Shown here: one piece after another, positions 7,660-16,453 of the stretch | How the letters are laid out: each line of letters begins with the position of its first letter | How positions within the stretch are numbered: the stretch's first letter is position 1 | Origin: a virus | Length of the DNA stretch: 57,569 nt | Reading direction: 5' to 3' (one strand) | Virus record (IMG/VR): IMGVR_UViG_3300029787_000051 | Coordinates: 1 to 57,569 of that record | Position numbers and translations under genes: made by a program | The notes under the pieces: model-generated | Database searches by the model: none | Seen by the model: only the letters and a program-made list of their open reading frames with translations | What the model was told of the DNA's origin: nothing

Positions 7660-9694
7660 CGTAGAGAATACCGTTACACATAGGGACGGTAAGCTACACC
7701 TTGATCCATTTGAGCGCGACAATCAGCTTGTTTTGGTTGGTGTGCTTGATGATCACGACAACGAATTTCAGTTTACGTTCCATCACAACGAAGCAGATGG
7801 ATCGTTGATACCATACGAGACAGAAACACTACAAGCTATGCTTGATGATACGGCTGTACTCATAGGTCACAACATTGCCCATGATCTTCTTTGGCTATGG
7901 GAGTGCGGCTTCACGTACGATGGTCCAGTGTTTGATACTATGCTTGCAGAATACATCATGCAATGCGGTGTCAAGCAACCGCTCTCGCTTGAGGCATGTG
8001 CTGAACGATACGAACTAGACACACAGAAGCAGGATACAATGAAGAAGTATCTCGCTGATGGTGTGTCAGTTGCTGACATTCCATATGAGGAACTGTCAAT
8101 GTATCTATCCGCTGACCTCAAAGCTACATACGAGCTATGTCAGGCGCAGCGTAAGCGTTTGCACAGTAATAAGTATAACTCGTTGTGGCCTACCGTTGAC
8201 CTAACCAATGAGGTATGCGTTACACTTGCACGTATCTACCAGCGTGGGTTTACAGTTGATCGTGATCGCCTTGCTTCTGTACGTGAGGAGTTTCTGCAAG
8301 AGCATACACAAATCAAGCGTAGCTTAGATCGCCAAGTCAAACATCTCATGGGTGATACACCTGTCAACCTCTCATCGCCAGAGCAATTGTCTCAACTCAT
8401 ATACAGCCGTGCGCCAAACGAGAAGTCTATGTGGCCTCTAAAGTTTCAGCCTTATGATTCGGCTGATAAGTTTCGCACAACTGTAAAGAAAAATTCATCT
8501 CTTGTTCACAAAACTGTAGCAAAGATGTGCAAAACTTGTAATGGTTACGGTAAGGTATTCAAGAAGAAGAAGGATGGTTCCAACTTCAAGAACCGTACCA
8601 AGTGTCCTGACTGTCTTGGTGCTGGTGTTATCTACAACAAAAGCAACACCGTTGCTGGCTTACGTTTGATTGCACCATCAGCCAAGTGGGTAACGGCAAA
8701 TGGTTTCAGTACAAACAAGATACATCTTGAGGTTCTTGAGAATGCAGCACGATCAAAGGGTCTGCCAGAGGCAGCAGAGTTTCTCTCTAATGTGCGTAGA
8801 CTATCTGCGCTAGAGACATACCTATCGTCCTTCATCGACGGCATTGAGACACATCTCAAGCCAGATGGTAAGCTACATGTACGTCTTACACAACACATGA
8901 CGGCTACAGGTAGGTTCAGTGGCCGTGACCCTAACATGCAGAACATGCCAAGAGGCGGCACGTTTCCCGTCAAGCGTGTGTTTGTATCTAGGTTTACGGG
9001 CGGTAAGATATTTGAGGCAGACTTTGCCCAACTAGAGTTTCGTACAGCAGCGTTTCTATCACAGGACGAGACTGCTATGAAAGAAGTAAAGGAAGGTTTT
9101 GATGTTCACAGTTACACTGCGAAAGTTATATCGGATGCTGGTCAACCTATATCACGGCAGGAAGCCAAGACGCATACGTTCGCTCCCCTATACGGAGCAA
9201 CGGGATTTGGGCGCACTAATTCTGAGGCAGCATATTACAAACACTTCAATGACAAATACAAAGGCGTGGCACAGTGGCATAAGCGGCTGGCTACGCAAGC
9301 TCTAAACGATAGGCGCATTAGTACACCATCAGGTAGGCAGTTTGCTTTCCCCCACGTGCAGCGTAGGGTCAACGGTACTGTCAGTCACTTTACACAGATC
9401 AAGAATTATCCTGTGCAATCATTTGCTACGGCTGATATTGTTCCCATTGCATTACTTGCTATCGAAGATGGGCTTAAGATTCACGATGCACAGTCTTGTA
9501 TTGTGAATACAGTACATGATTCAATTGTTATTGACATGCACCCCGATGAGTTTGAACTCGTTAAAGGTGTACTCAAACAGGTCGAACAGAATCTTGTAAC
9601 TATGATACAGCTACGATGGGGGATAGATTTCAACGTTCCGTTGTTACTTGACGCTAAAGTAGGTGATAATTGGATGGAAACAAAGGAGATATAA
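7643..9694 (+). CDS. polA-like: Family A DNA polymerase with DnaJ-like zinc insertion, 683 aa
   Basis: Replicative polymerase. The N-terminal 3'-5' exonuclease shows LVLDVENT, GHNIAHDLLWL and YLSADLKATY. Between exonuclease and polymerase is a DnaJ-central-domain-like zinc motif, C296-x-x-C-x-G-x-G and C321-x-x-C324-x-G-x-G. The polymerase has motif A with D460 (EADFAQLEFR), motif B (RQEAKTHTFAPLYGATGFG) and motif C with D626 (VHDSIV). This fusion is the signature of HMO-2011-type phages. The ATG at 7643 follows GAAGGAGATTGGGG; the upstream in-frame TTG at 7637 is rejected. Confidence 0.93.
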   Translation: MKLVLDVENTVTHRDGKLHLDPFERDNQLVLVGVLDDHDNEFQFTFHHNEADGSLIPYETETLQAMLDDTAVLIGHNIAHDLLWLWECGFTYDGPVFDTMLAEYIMQCGVKQPLSLEACAERYELDTQKQDTMKKYLADGVSVADIPYEELSMYLSADLKATYELCQAQRKRLHSNKYNSLWPTVDLTNEVCVTLARIYQRGFTVDRDRLASVREEFLQEHTQIKRSLDRQVKHLMGDTPVNLSSPEQLSQLIYSRAPNEKSMWPLKFQPYDSADKFRTTVKKNSSLVHKTVAKMCKTCNGYGKVFKKKKDGSNFKNRTKCPDCLGAGVIYNKSNTVAGLRLIAPSAKWVTANGFSTNKIHLEVLENAARSKGLPEAAEFLSNVRRLSALETYLSSFIDGIETHLKPDGKLHVRLTQHMTATGRFSGRDPNMQNMPRGGTFPVKRVFVSRFTGGKIFEADFAQLEFRTAAFLSQDETAMKEVKEGFDVHSYTAKVISDAGQPISRQEAKTHTFAPLYGATGFGRTNSEAAYYKHFNDKYKGVAQWHKRLATQALNDRRISTPSGRQFAFPHVQRRVNGTVSHFTQIKNYPVQSFATADIVPIALLAIEDGLKIHDAQSCIVNTVHDSIVIDMHPDEFELVKGVLKQVEQNLVTMIQLRWGIDFNVPLLLDAKVGDNWMETKEI

Positions 9695-9695
9695 T

Positions 9696-10697
9696 ATGAG
9701 ACTATCAATATTAAGTGGACTGTTTAGTCTATTAGTAGTAAATGTTACCCATGCAGCAGGAAGTGATCCAATTTCTACTGTAGGTTCATCTACTGTGTAT
9801 CCATTTGCCACTGTTGTAGCAGAGCGGTTTGGTAAACTAACTAAATTTCAAACTCCTGTTATCGAATCAACTGGAACAGGTGGTGGAATGAAATTATTTT
9901 GTAATGGTGTTGGTTATCAACATCCAGATATTACAAATGCAAGTAGGCCAATTAAGAAATCAGAAAAAGAAAAATGTAAATCAAATGGTGTAACTCCTGT
10001 AGAGATAAAAGTTGGTTATGATGGTATTGTTCTTGCAAACAGTAAAAAAGGTACAAAGCTATCTGTAACGACAGATCAACTCTATCGTGCAACAGCAAAA
10101 GAAGTTTGGGATGGCTCTAAGTTTATTATAAATCCCTATAAAAAGTGGAGTGACATTGATCCATCACTTCCAGATTTAGCTATTGAAGTTATGGGTCCAC
10201 CACCTACATCTGGTACGAGGGATGCCTATGTTGAATTAGTACAACATAAAGCCTGTAAGAAATTAGGTATCAAAAAGAAAGGTGATGACGGTTACAAAGC
10301 TAGGTGTAGTGCTGTACGTGAGGATGGTGGGTACATTGAAGGCGGTGAAAACGATAACTTGATTATTCAAAAACTTGTGGGAGAACCAAAACGATATGGT
10401 ATTTTTGGTTTTTCTTTTCTTGACAATAATCTAGATCAACTTTGGGGAACTGCCATTGACGGTGTAGAACCTACGTTTGAAGGTATTGCATCTGGTGATT
10501 ACCCTGTAAGTCGGGGGCTATTCTTCTATGTTAAAAAAGAGCATATTGGTATGGTTCCCGGATTAAGTGAATACGTAAGATTCTTTGCAAGTAAACAGAT
10601 GATTGGTGAAACAGGCGCAACTGTTGATAAAGGTCTTATTCCTTTACCAGATGATGAGTACAAAGCCTTAATCGAAAAGATTAATAAAAATCTTTAA
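9696..10697 (+). CDS. pstS: PstS-like periplasmic phosphate-binding protein, 333 aa
   Basis: Substrate-binding protein of the high-affinity phosphate ABC transporter, so an auxiliary metabolic gene. There is a signal peptide, MRLSILSGLFSLLVVNVTHA, likely cut after the AHA-type site. Phosphate-binding segments are visible: TVGSSTVYPF, ESTGTGGGMK, NASRPIK and PTSGTRDAY. Length is normal for the family. AAAGGAG precedes the ATG. By eye it is more A+T rich than the polymerase upstream, suggesting transfer. It is followed by a hairpin (10718-10740). No transporter permease is present, so it must work with host PstCAB. Confidence 0.88.
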   Translation: MRLSILSGLFSLLVVNVTHAAGSDPISTVGSSTVYPFATVVAERFGKLTKFQTPVIESTGTGGGMKLFCNGVGYQHPDITNASRPIKKSEKEKCKSNGVTPVEIKVGYDGIVLANSKKGTKLSVTTDQLYRATAKEVWDGSKFIINPYKKWSDIDPSLPDLAIEVMGPPPTSGTRDAYVELVQHKACKKLGIKKKGDDGYKARCSAVREDGGYIEGGENDNLIIQKLVGEPKRYGIFGFSFLDNNLDQLWGTAIDGVEPTFEGIASGDYPVSRGLFFYVKKEHIGMVPGLSEYVRFFASKQMIGETGATVDKGLIPLPDDEYKALIEKINKNL

Positions 10698-10717
10698 CAG
10701 ATGCGCTTTTAACTTGC

Positions 10718-10740
10718 CTTATCACATTCCTTGTGATAGG
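10718..10740 (+). terminator. Hairpin after pstS
   Basis: A 9-bp stem (CTTATCACA with TGTGATAGG, one G-U pair) around loop TTCCT, followed by no real U-run. It could be a weak terminator or a 3'-end stabiliser isolating pstS from the gene at 10775. Confidence 0.45.
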
Positions 10741-10774
10741 TTCATTGAACTCAACAACAGAAGGAGTCAAACAT

Positions 10775-11707
10775 ATGACATCACAAATTACAACTATCGA
10801 CACTAACGAAGCTAACTTTGCTGCAATGGCTAAGACTATGGGCATTGCAGTAAGTGAAGGTGATTCTTCTAAGAAGGAGACTAGCACCCTTCCTCGCTTC
10901 CGCATTTGGCATCAGCCAATCATGGGAGTTGCCGATGTTAAAGGCAAGAAGAAGAAGGTTGAGGTACTAGAAGGTGGAACCTTTAGACTTGAAGTTCCTA
11001 ATGGTGAAACCATCTACTCCCCAACCGCAAGCATTCGTGTGTTTATGCAACGCTATATGTATAAGCGTTTCGTAGCTAACCCGAATGCAAAAGAAGGTGA
11101 GTCACGTGGTACGTATCACAAGACTGTCATGGCAGACAACTTGAACATTGACTTGAAAGATAATCAAGGGACGTTCAACTGTGGTAAGCCAGCGGGTTAC
11201 ATCGCAGACTTCAAGGCTTTGCCTGAGAGTATGCAGGACTTGATCCGACAGATTAAACGTGTGCGTGTATTGTTTGGTGAGGTAACACTTGATAATCCTC
11301 ACGATCATAACGGTGATCCACTTGATCATTCTTCCATTCACCCGTTTATCTGGGAGATTGACAATCGTGATGCGTTCAAAACATTGGGCGTACCACTCAC
11401 CAAGATGGGTAACATGAAGCGTCTGCCCTTGCAGCACTACATTACTCTTACGACTAAGGAACAATCGTTGCCAAACGGTAACTCATTCTTCCTACCAGAA
11501 GCGTCACTTGATCTGTCCTTTAGTGAGGACATTTCAGATAGCGACCAAGAAACCTTTGCTGATTTCTTAGCATGGGTTACGAACTACAATGAATACATTA
11601 TGAGCCAATGGGAACTTAATGTAGGGCAAGAAGATGTCAGCGGAGAAGAAGCTATCGTTATAAACGATATCATCGACACCATTGAGATCGAAGAAGCAGT
11701 AGCCTAA
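10775..11707 (+). CDS. Conserved replication-region protein, 310 aa (ssDNA-binding candidate)
   Basis: I do not recognise a family. It begins after a clear AGAAGGAGTC Shine-Dalgarno, has a Lys-rich patch (DVKGKKKKVEV, about 49-59), aromatic segments (FMQRYMYKRFV) and a strongly acidic C-terminus (DIIDTIEIEEAVA). An acidic tail and a location between DNA polymerase and recombination nuclease are what one expects of a phage single-strand DNA-binding protein, but no OB-fold motif can be shown. That role is inference. Confidence 0.75.
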   Translation: MTSQITTIDTNEANFAAMAKTMGIAVSEGDSSKKETSTLPRFRIWHQPIMGVADVKGKKKKVEVLEGGTFRLEVPNGETIYSPTASIRVFMQRYMYKRFVANPNAKEGESRGTYHKTVMADNLNIDLKDNQGTFNCGKPAGYIADFKALPESMQDLIRQIKRVRVLFGEVTLDNPHDHNGDPLDHSSIHPFIWEIDNRDAFKTLGVPLTKMGNMKRLPLQHYITLTTKEQSLPNGNSFFLPEASLDLSFSEDISDSDQETFADFLAWVTNYNEYIMSQWELNVGQEDVSGEEAIVINDIIDTIEIEEAVA

Positions 11708-12571
11708 ATGCAAAACCCAGATGAACTGTCGGTGCATAAATTCTTGAATGATGTCGTAGACAATAAAGCTACGATGGACACTGAAACAATTGATATAATT
11801 GTTGAGGATATTCGGGAAGCATTGTACCGACAGTTCTCTGGCGGTGAGGATAGGTCTAAGTTTCGCTTGCGTATGTCTAACGTAGGCAGACCTTACTGCC
11901 AGCTTTGGTTCGATAAGAACAAGCCAGAGACTAAAGCACCCAAGCCTAATTCATTTGTAATGAACATGATGTTTGGGGATATCATTGAGGCAATCTTCAA
12001 AGGTGTACTACGTGCAGCAGGTGTAAAGTTTAAGAACAGTGAGCGTGTTACGCTACAGTTATCAGACAATACACAGATAGAAGGCACGTATGACCTTGTG
12101 ACAAAAGGCGTTGATGATGTTAAGTCTGCATCTGATTGGTCCTATCGTAATAAATTCAAAGACTTTGCTACGCTAGATAAAGACGATCCATTTGGCTATG
12201 TTGCACAGTTAGCAGGATACGCTAAAGCCAGCGAGGAAGGTGCTGGTGGATGGTGGGTTGTGAATAAAAACAACGGCAGCTTTAAATACATATCAGCTAA
12301 TGATATGGATGTCGCTAAAGAAATCAAAGCTGTTGAAGAGAAGAAGAAGAAACTTGATGACAACGTTTTTGAGAGGTGCTACGATGCAGTTCCAGAAACG
12401 TACCGAAAGAAAGAAACAGGAAACAAAGTGTTAAATCGCTCTTGCAATTTCTGTGATTATCGGTATACCTGCTGGCCTACCCTTCAAGAAAGAGAAGCCG
12501 TAAACTACAGCGGTTATAAGACCGCACCATTAGTGTCTTACGTAGAAATGAAAGGAGAAGTGCATGACTGA
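11708..12571 (+). CDS. PD-(D/E)XK exonuclease, Cas4/RecB-like with Fe-S cysteines, 287 aa
   Basis: DNA end-processing nuclease. Nuclease residues are E94 (FGDIIEAIF), D129 (EGTYDLV), D137-x-K139 (VDDVKSAS) and the Q167-x3-Y171 motif (AQLAGYAKA). C64 (GRPYCQLW) plus C246, C249 and C255 (SCNFCDYRYTC) form the four-cysteine set that holds a 4Fe-4S cluster in Cas4 and AddB proteins. It starts right after the TAA of the preceding gene without a good Shine-Dalgarno, suggesting coupling. No CRISPR genes are nearby, so recombination or DNA degradation is the likely role. Confidence 0.85.
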   Translation: MQNPDELSVHKFLNDVVDNKATMDTETIDIIVEDIREALYRQFSGGEDRSKFRLRMSNVGRPYCQLWFDKNKPETKAPKPNSFVMNMMFGDIIEAIFKGVLRAAGVKFKNSERVTLQLSDNTQIEGTYDLVTKGVDDVKSASDWSYRNKFKDFATLDKDDPFGYVAQLAGYAKASEEGAGGWWVVNKNNGSFKYISANDMDVAKEIKAVEEKKKKLDDNVFERCYDAVPETYRKKETGNKVLNRSCNFCDYRYTCWPTLQEREAVNYSGYKTAPLVSYVEMKGEVHD

Positions 12572-12809
12572 GTTTGACGATCTTGACGTTGAAACGTTGG
12601 AGTCTACTGTTAAAGATTTAACTGAACAGTTGACCCTTGCTAAGAAAGCTCTACGAGAGAAACGTACAGTTGATCTACGCATGGCTATGGAAGCGAAAAA
12701 GCAAGCTGATGCTAATGTGCAGATTGAATTGCGCAATCTTGGATACGGTGCAGTAGGTGCATATAAGTTTCCTACGCACTTAAGCATGGGTAAACTCTTT
12801 GACATCTAA
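12564..12809 (+). CDS. Hypothetical helical protein, 81 aa
   Basis: Acidic then basic amphipathic helix (DVETLESTVKDLTEQLTLAK), probably a short coiled coil, then a Gly-rich tail (NLGYGAVGAYKFP). AAAGGAGAAG precedes it. It overlaps the exonuclease by 8 bases and the resolvase by one (TAATG). It may be an accessory subunit of one of these nucleases. Confidence 0.65.
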   Translation: MTEFDDLDVETLESTVKDLTEQLTLAKKALREKRTVDLRMAMEAKKQADANVQIELRNLGYGAVGAYKFPTHLSMGKLFDI

Positions 12810-13231
12810 TGCCACGGCATTCAACCTACAACGCTAAGAAAGTCGGGAAGTATAGGAGTGGCCTAGAACATTCTGTGTCCTGCAATCTTGATGAATTAAA
12901 TTGTACATATGAGTACGAGACTATAAACATCAAGTGGGAAGATTGTGTTCACCGCTCTTATACTCCCGATTTTATTTTGCCCAATAGTATAATTATTGAG
13001 TGCAAAGGTTTCTTCGGTAAGGAGCAAAGACGTAGGCATCTTGCTATACAGAAAGCATACCCACATTTAGATATTCGATTTGTATTTACTAATAGTAAAA
13101 GTAAGATTTACAAAGGATCAAAAACATCGTATGGTGGATGGTGTGACAAGCATGGCTTTAAGTATGCCGACAAGACAATACCTAAGACTTGGATCAAGGA
13201 GAAACGTAATGACAGAACAACTAAACACTGA
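12809..13231 (+). CDS. T7 endonuclease I-like Holliday junction resolvase, 140 aa
   Basis: Resolves branched DNA before packaging. The catalytic set matches T7 gp3 almost residue for residue: E20 (YRSGLEHS), D54 (SYTPDFILP), E64 and K66 (IIIECKGFF), followed by the basic KEQRRRHLAIQKAYP helix and LDIRFVF strand. The length is close to the 149 aa of T7. It starts in a TAATG overlap. Its last 23 bases overlap the next gene. Confidence 0.88.
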   Translation: MPRHSTYNAKKVGKYRSGLEHSVSCNLDELNCTYEYETINIKWEDCVHRSYTPDFILPNSIIIECKGFFGKEQRRRHLAIQKAYPHLDIRFVFTNSKSKIYKGSKTSYGGWCDKHGFKYADKTIPKTWIKEKRNDRTTKH

Positions 13232-13553
13232 AGACTTCTTTGTACAGATACGCCCACAGCTATCTGATACAAATGAATGGACAGGATCGGTTGATGTTAA
13301 TGTAGTAACAATGCCCGACAATCCTTTGAATGACGTTGACTATTATTCTTTACTAAACCTAGCCAAGTTAGTATGCTCAACCATTCCTGTAATGGAAGAA
13401 GATGATGACTTCCGTATAAAGCTAGAGCGTTGGCTTGAGCAATACGAGAACAGCGGGGGAGATTTTGCTGACGATAAAAGACTAGCTGTTAAGGGCGAAG
13501 AAGGTAACGTAGTGTACCTAGATTTCCTAACTGAGACTGAAGGGAGTGCATAA
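13209..13553 (+). CDS. Hypothetical acidic protein, 114 aa
   Basis: Unrecognised (MTEQLNTEDFFVQIRPQLSD). It is strongly acidic with a beta-rich N-terminus and a helical, Glu-rich middle (PVMEEDDDFRIKLERWLEQY). The ATG at 13209 with GGAGAAACG upstream is preferred; the frame is open farther back but only inside the resolvase. Its TAA overlaps the next ATG. Confidence 0.7.
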   Translation: MTEQLNTEDFFVQIRPQLSDTNEWTGSVDVNVVTMPDNPLNDVDYYSLLNLAKLVCSTIPVMEEDDDFRIKLERWLEQYENSGGDFADDKRLAVKGEEGNVVYLDFLTETEGSA

Positions 13554-13891
13554 TGAAAGAGCATTTGATTGACGTAGAAACAGCACATGCTGCTGCGGAA
13601 GTGGACAGGATGAGAGGTAAAACACAACGTGTACTGCCTTTTAAAGAAGGTGAGTTCATGCACCATGCAAAGGCAGACATGGTTAATAGCCCACCGCATT
13701 ACAACAAGTATGGTGTTGAGTGCATTGATGCAATCAAAGCTACGCTTGATACTAACTTCATAGCCTATTGCATAGGTAATGCAATGAAGTATATTTGGCG
13801 GCACTCTTACAAGGGCAAGCCCAAAGAAGATTTACGTAAGGCCGTATGGTATTTGAATCGTGCAATAGATGAGTTGCCTGATGATACTTAA
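13553..13891 (+). CDS. DUF3310 protein, 112 aa
   Basis: The C-terminal 70 residues carry the DUF3310 pattern: VNSPPHYNKYGVECIDAI, YCIGNAMKYIWRH, KGKPKEDLRKAVWYLNRAI. T7 gp1.7, a nucleotide kinase, contains this domain, so a role in nucleotide metabolism is plausible here just upstream of the ribonucleotide reductase. The start is in a TAATG overlap. The first 40 residues are not part of the domain. Confidence 0.82.
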   Translation: MKEHLIDVETAHAAAEVDRMRGKTQRVLPFKEGEFMHHAKADMVNSPPHYNKYGVECIDAIKATLDTNFIAYCIGNAMKYIWRHSYKGKPKEDLRKAVWYLNRAIDELPDDT

Positions 13892-14042
13892 GGCATACAT
13901 CACGATTGAAGTAGACATAGAAGAATACCCGTCACCAGTTGATGGAGATATTGCCTCTGAGATAAAGGACGAGCTTACAGCTAGTGTCTATGATATCGAC
14001 GGGGTTGAGCTTAAACAGATAAACGTTTTAGGGAGTAAATAA
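13881..14042 (+). CDS. Hypothetical acidic protein, 53 aa
   Basis: ATG overlaps the end of the DUF3310 gene and the TAA ends one base before the reductase ATG. The peptide (MILKAYITIEVDIEEYPSPV) is acidic and reads as two beta strands and a helix. It fills the gap exactly between two solid genes, which is the main evidence. Function unknown. Confidence 0.6.
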   Translation: MILKAYITIEVDIEEYPSPVDGDIASEIKDELTASVYDIDGVELKQINVLGSK

Positions 14043-14043
14043 A

Positions 14044-15948
14044 ATGACAGAATTACCTACCCCATACCAATCCTTTATTCACGTTTCACGTTATGCACGT
14101 TGGCTAGACACAGAACAGCGCAGAGAAACATGGAGCGAAACCGTATCACGTTACATGGAGAATGTAGTTGCCCCTCATGTAAGCGCACCCATAGCTGCAC
14201 AATTGGCTAATGCTATTGAGAACCTAGAAGTGATGCCTTCTATGAGAGCAATGATGACCGCTGGCGCGGCACTTAATCGCTGCCATGTGGCTGGCTACAA
14301 CTGTAGCTACCTACCTATAGATGATGTTCGTAGCTTTGATGAGACACTGTACATTCTTATGTGTGGCACAGGCGTAGGGTATTCCGTAGAGCGTCAATAC
14401 GTATCGAAGCTCCCCTTTGTCCCTGATGACATTGTGCGTATGAATGAGACATATGTAATCGAAGATAGCAAACAGGGATGGGCAAAAGGATTACGTTATA
14501 TAATGACATCCCTATATGATGGTAAGCATTTCACGTGGGATTTATCTAAGATACGTTCAAAGGGTTCACGCCTTAAAACATTCGGCGGTAGAGCATCAGG
14601 TCCAGAGCCGATGAACGATCTACTTAAGTTTGTTACAAACACATTCTATAACGCAAGAGGTCGGCAGCTTACCTCGCTAGAGTGCCATGACATTATGTGT
14701 AAGGTTGCGTCTGCCGTAATCATGGGCGGGGTACGTAGGTCTGCAATGATTAGCCTATCCAACATAGGTGATGGGCAAATGCGTAATGCAAAGACAGGTG
14801 ATTGGTACGCCCCAGAGAACCAGCCTTATCGTGGCTTTGCTAACAACTCTGCTTGCTATACAACGAAGCCTGACATTGGTTCGTTTATGAACGAGTGGCT
14901 CTCGTTGTACACTAGTAAGAGTGGTGAGCGTGGTATATTCAACAGACAGGCTGCAAAGCAGCAAGCGGCTAAGAATAACAGGCGAGATGAGAACCATGAG
15001 TTCGGAACAAACCCTTGTTCGGAGATTATCTTACGGCCTTATCAGTTCTGTAATCTTACAGAAGTTGTAGTGCGTGAGGATGACAATGAAGATACCTTAC
15101 TCAAGAAGGTGGAGTTAGCTACTATTCTAGGTACAATTCAAGCCAAGCTGACAAACTTTAAGTACCTACGTAGGGTATGGTCTAACAACACTGAACTTGA
15201 ACGCTTGCTTGGTGTGTCGCTCACTGGTATATTAGACCACCATGCGTTAGGACATGTGTGTGAAAGTACGAAAGGATTACTGGAGAAGTTAAAGGAGAGG
15301 GCCATTGAAACAAACAAAGATTGGGCCAAGATATTGGGGATACCTGTGTCGGCTGCAATCACTTGCGTCAAGCCTAGCGGTACTGTTAGTCAGCTTACTG
15401 ATTCAGCCTCTGGTATTCACCCTCGTTATAGTGAGTATTATATACGTACTGTACGTGGCGATAAGAGTGACCCCCTCACTGGCTTCCTCATTGCTGAAGG
15501 CGTACCATGCGAAGACGCTGTATCAGACCCTAGCGGAAACACTGCGGTCTTTTCTTTCCCAACTAAAAGTCCCGTAAAATCAAGGAAGCGGCATAACCTT
15601 TCGGCCATACAGCACCTAGAGATATGGAAGATGTATCAGGAGCATTGGTGTGAACATAAGCCATCTATCACCATTAACGTAAAGGAAAATGAATGGCTAG
15701 AGGTAGGAGCATGGGTATATGAGAACTTTGATATCTGTAGTGGCATCAGCTTCTTACCTTACAGTGATCATATATATGCACAAGCTCCTTATACAGAAGT
15801 GAGCAAAGCCGATTACAAAGATGCGTTAGCAAAGATGCCAAAAGACTTTAGCTTAAGTAGGCTAACTGAATGGGAATCAGAAGATGCTACGACAGGTAAT
15901 CAGACACTAGCATGTACGGCAGACTCTTGTGAAATTGTAGACATATAA
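14044..15948 (+). CDS. nrdJ: Class II (adenosylcobalamin-dependent) ribonucleotide reductase, 634 aa
   Basis: Reduces ribonucleotides to deoxyribonucleotides without oxygen or a second subunit. It matches the monomeric triphosphate reductase type: redox Cys87 (AGYNCSYLP) and Cys336 (YQFCNL), thiyl-radical Cys325 and Glu327 (TNPCSEIIL), spaced 11 apart as in the Lactobacillus enzyme, and the C-terminal re-reduction pair C624-x4-C629 (ACTADSCEIVDI). It is about 100 residues shorter than the Lactobacillus enzyme. It needs host or environmental B12. GGGAGTAAATAAA precedes the ATG. Confidence 0.92.
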   Translation: MTELPTPYQSFIHVSRYARWLDTEQRRETWSETVSRYMENVVAPHVSAPIAAQLANAIENLEVMPSMRAMMTAGAALNRCHVAGYNCSYLPIDDVRSFDETLYILMCGTGVGYSVERQYVSKLPFVPDDIVRMNETYVIEDSKQGWAKGLRYIMTSLYDGKHFTWDLSKIRSKGSRLKTFGGRASGPEPMNDLLKFVTNTFYNARGRQLTSLECHDIMCKVASAVIMGGVRRSAMISLSNIGDGQMRNAKTGDWYAPENQPYRGFANNSACYTTKPDIGSFMNEWLSLYTSKSGERGIFNRQAAKQQAAKNNRRDENHEFGTNPCSEIILRPYQFCNLTEVVVREDDNEDTLLKKVELATILGTIQAKLTNFKYLRRVWSNNTELERLLGVSLTGILDHHALGHVCESTKGLLEKLKERAIETNKDWAKILGIPVSAAITCVKPSGTVSQLTDSASGIHPRYSEYYIRTVRGDKSDPLTGFLIAEGVPCEDAVSDPSGNTAVFSFPTKSPVKSRKRHNLSAIQHLEIWKMYQEHWCEHKPSITINVKENEWLEVGAWVYENFDICSGISFLPYSDHIYAQAPYTEVSKADYKDALAKMPKDFSLSRLTEWESEDATTGNQTLACTADSCEIVDI

Positions 15949-15961
15949 AGGAGATATCCTT
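15948..15961 (+). promoter_or_regulatory. RBS-sequestering hairpin
   Basis: AAGGA and TCCTT pair around loop GATA and the stem abuts the ATG at 15962. Here the Shine-Dalgarno is in the stem, so folding would block translation until the reductase is being translated. Confidence 0.4.
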
Positions 15962-16453
15962 ATGATTAAAGAGATTAAGATAACAGACAAGATGCTCTTG
16001 TCGGCGCGTAAGAAAGCTAAAGAGCTTGGACGATTGCACAACTCTATCTCTAAAGGCAAAGGCAATCTTTGTGGATTCTTAGGTGAAGAAGTTGCCATGA
16101 AAGTCTTAAGGAATGGGGAAATTAATAACACATATGAGTATGACATACTCTTAGAGAATGGTGAAACTATAGATGTTAAGTCTAAACACACAAGTGTAGC
16201 ACCTAAAGGTCATTACGATTGTAGTGTATCAAATCATAATATAAAACAAGAGTGTGACTACTATGCATTTGTACGAGTTAAGATGGACTATACAGTAGCT
16301 TGGTTCTGTGGTATGGTACGAAAGAAAGACTTCTTTGAAGAGGCTTACTTTGCTAAGAAGGGTGAAGTTGACCCTGATAATAACTATGTTGTTAAGGCCG
16401 ATTGTTATCAACTTAAAATAGATCAGTTAAGGGAGAATGTTTATGTTGCGTAA
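15962..16453 (+). CDS. PD-(D/E)XK-like endonuclease, 163 aa
   Basis: The pattern E71/E72 region (GFLGEEVAMKVL), D84 (YEYDILL), D92-x-K94 (TIDVKSK) and a following HYDCSVSNHN segment fits the PD-(D/E)XK nuclease fold, in the style of phage VSR or holliday-type endonucleases. The exact subfamily is unknown. It follows the reductase by 13 bases. Likely a DNA-processing or host-DNA-degrading enzyme; this is a motif-level call only, and residue numbers are approximate. Confidence 0.65.
   Translation: MIKEIKITDKMLLSARKKAKELGRLHNSISKGKGNLCGFLGEEVAMKVLRNGEINNTYEYDILLENGETIDVKSKHTSVAPKGHYDCSVSNHNIKQECDYYAFVRVKMDYTVAWFCGMVRKKDFFEEAYFAKKGEVDPDNNYVVKADCYQLKIDQLRENVYVA

Noticed and set aside
10700-10774. 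Promoter between pstS and the 310-aa gene
   Set aside because: No convincing -35/-10 pair; only the hairpin and a Shine-Dalgarno could be supported.
11708-12571. CRISPR adaptation Cas4
   Set aside because: Only the nuclease is Cas4-like; no cas1, cas2 or array is present, and it sits among phage recombination genes.
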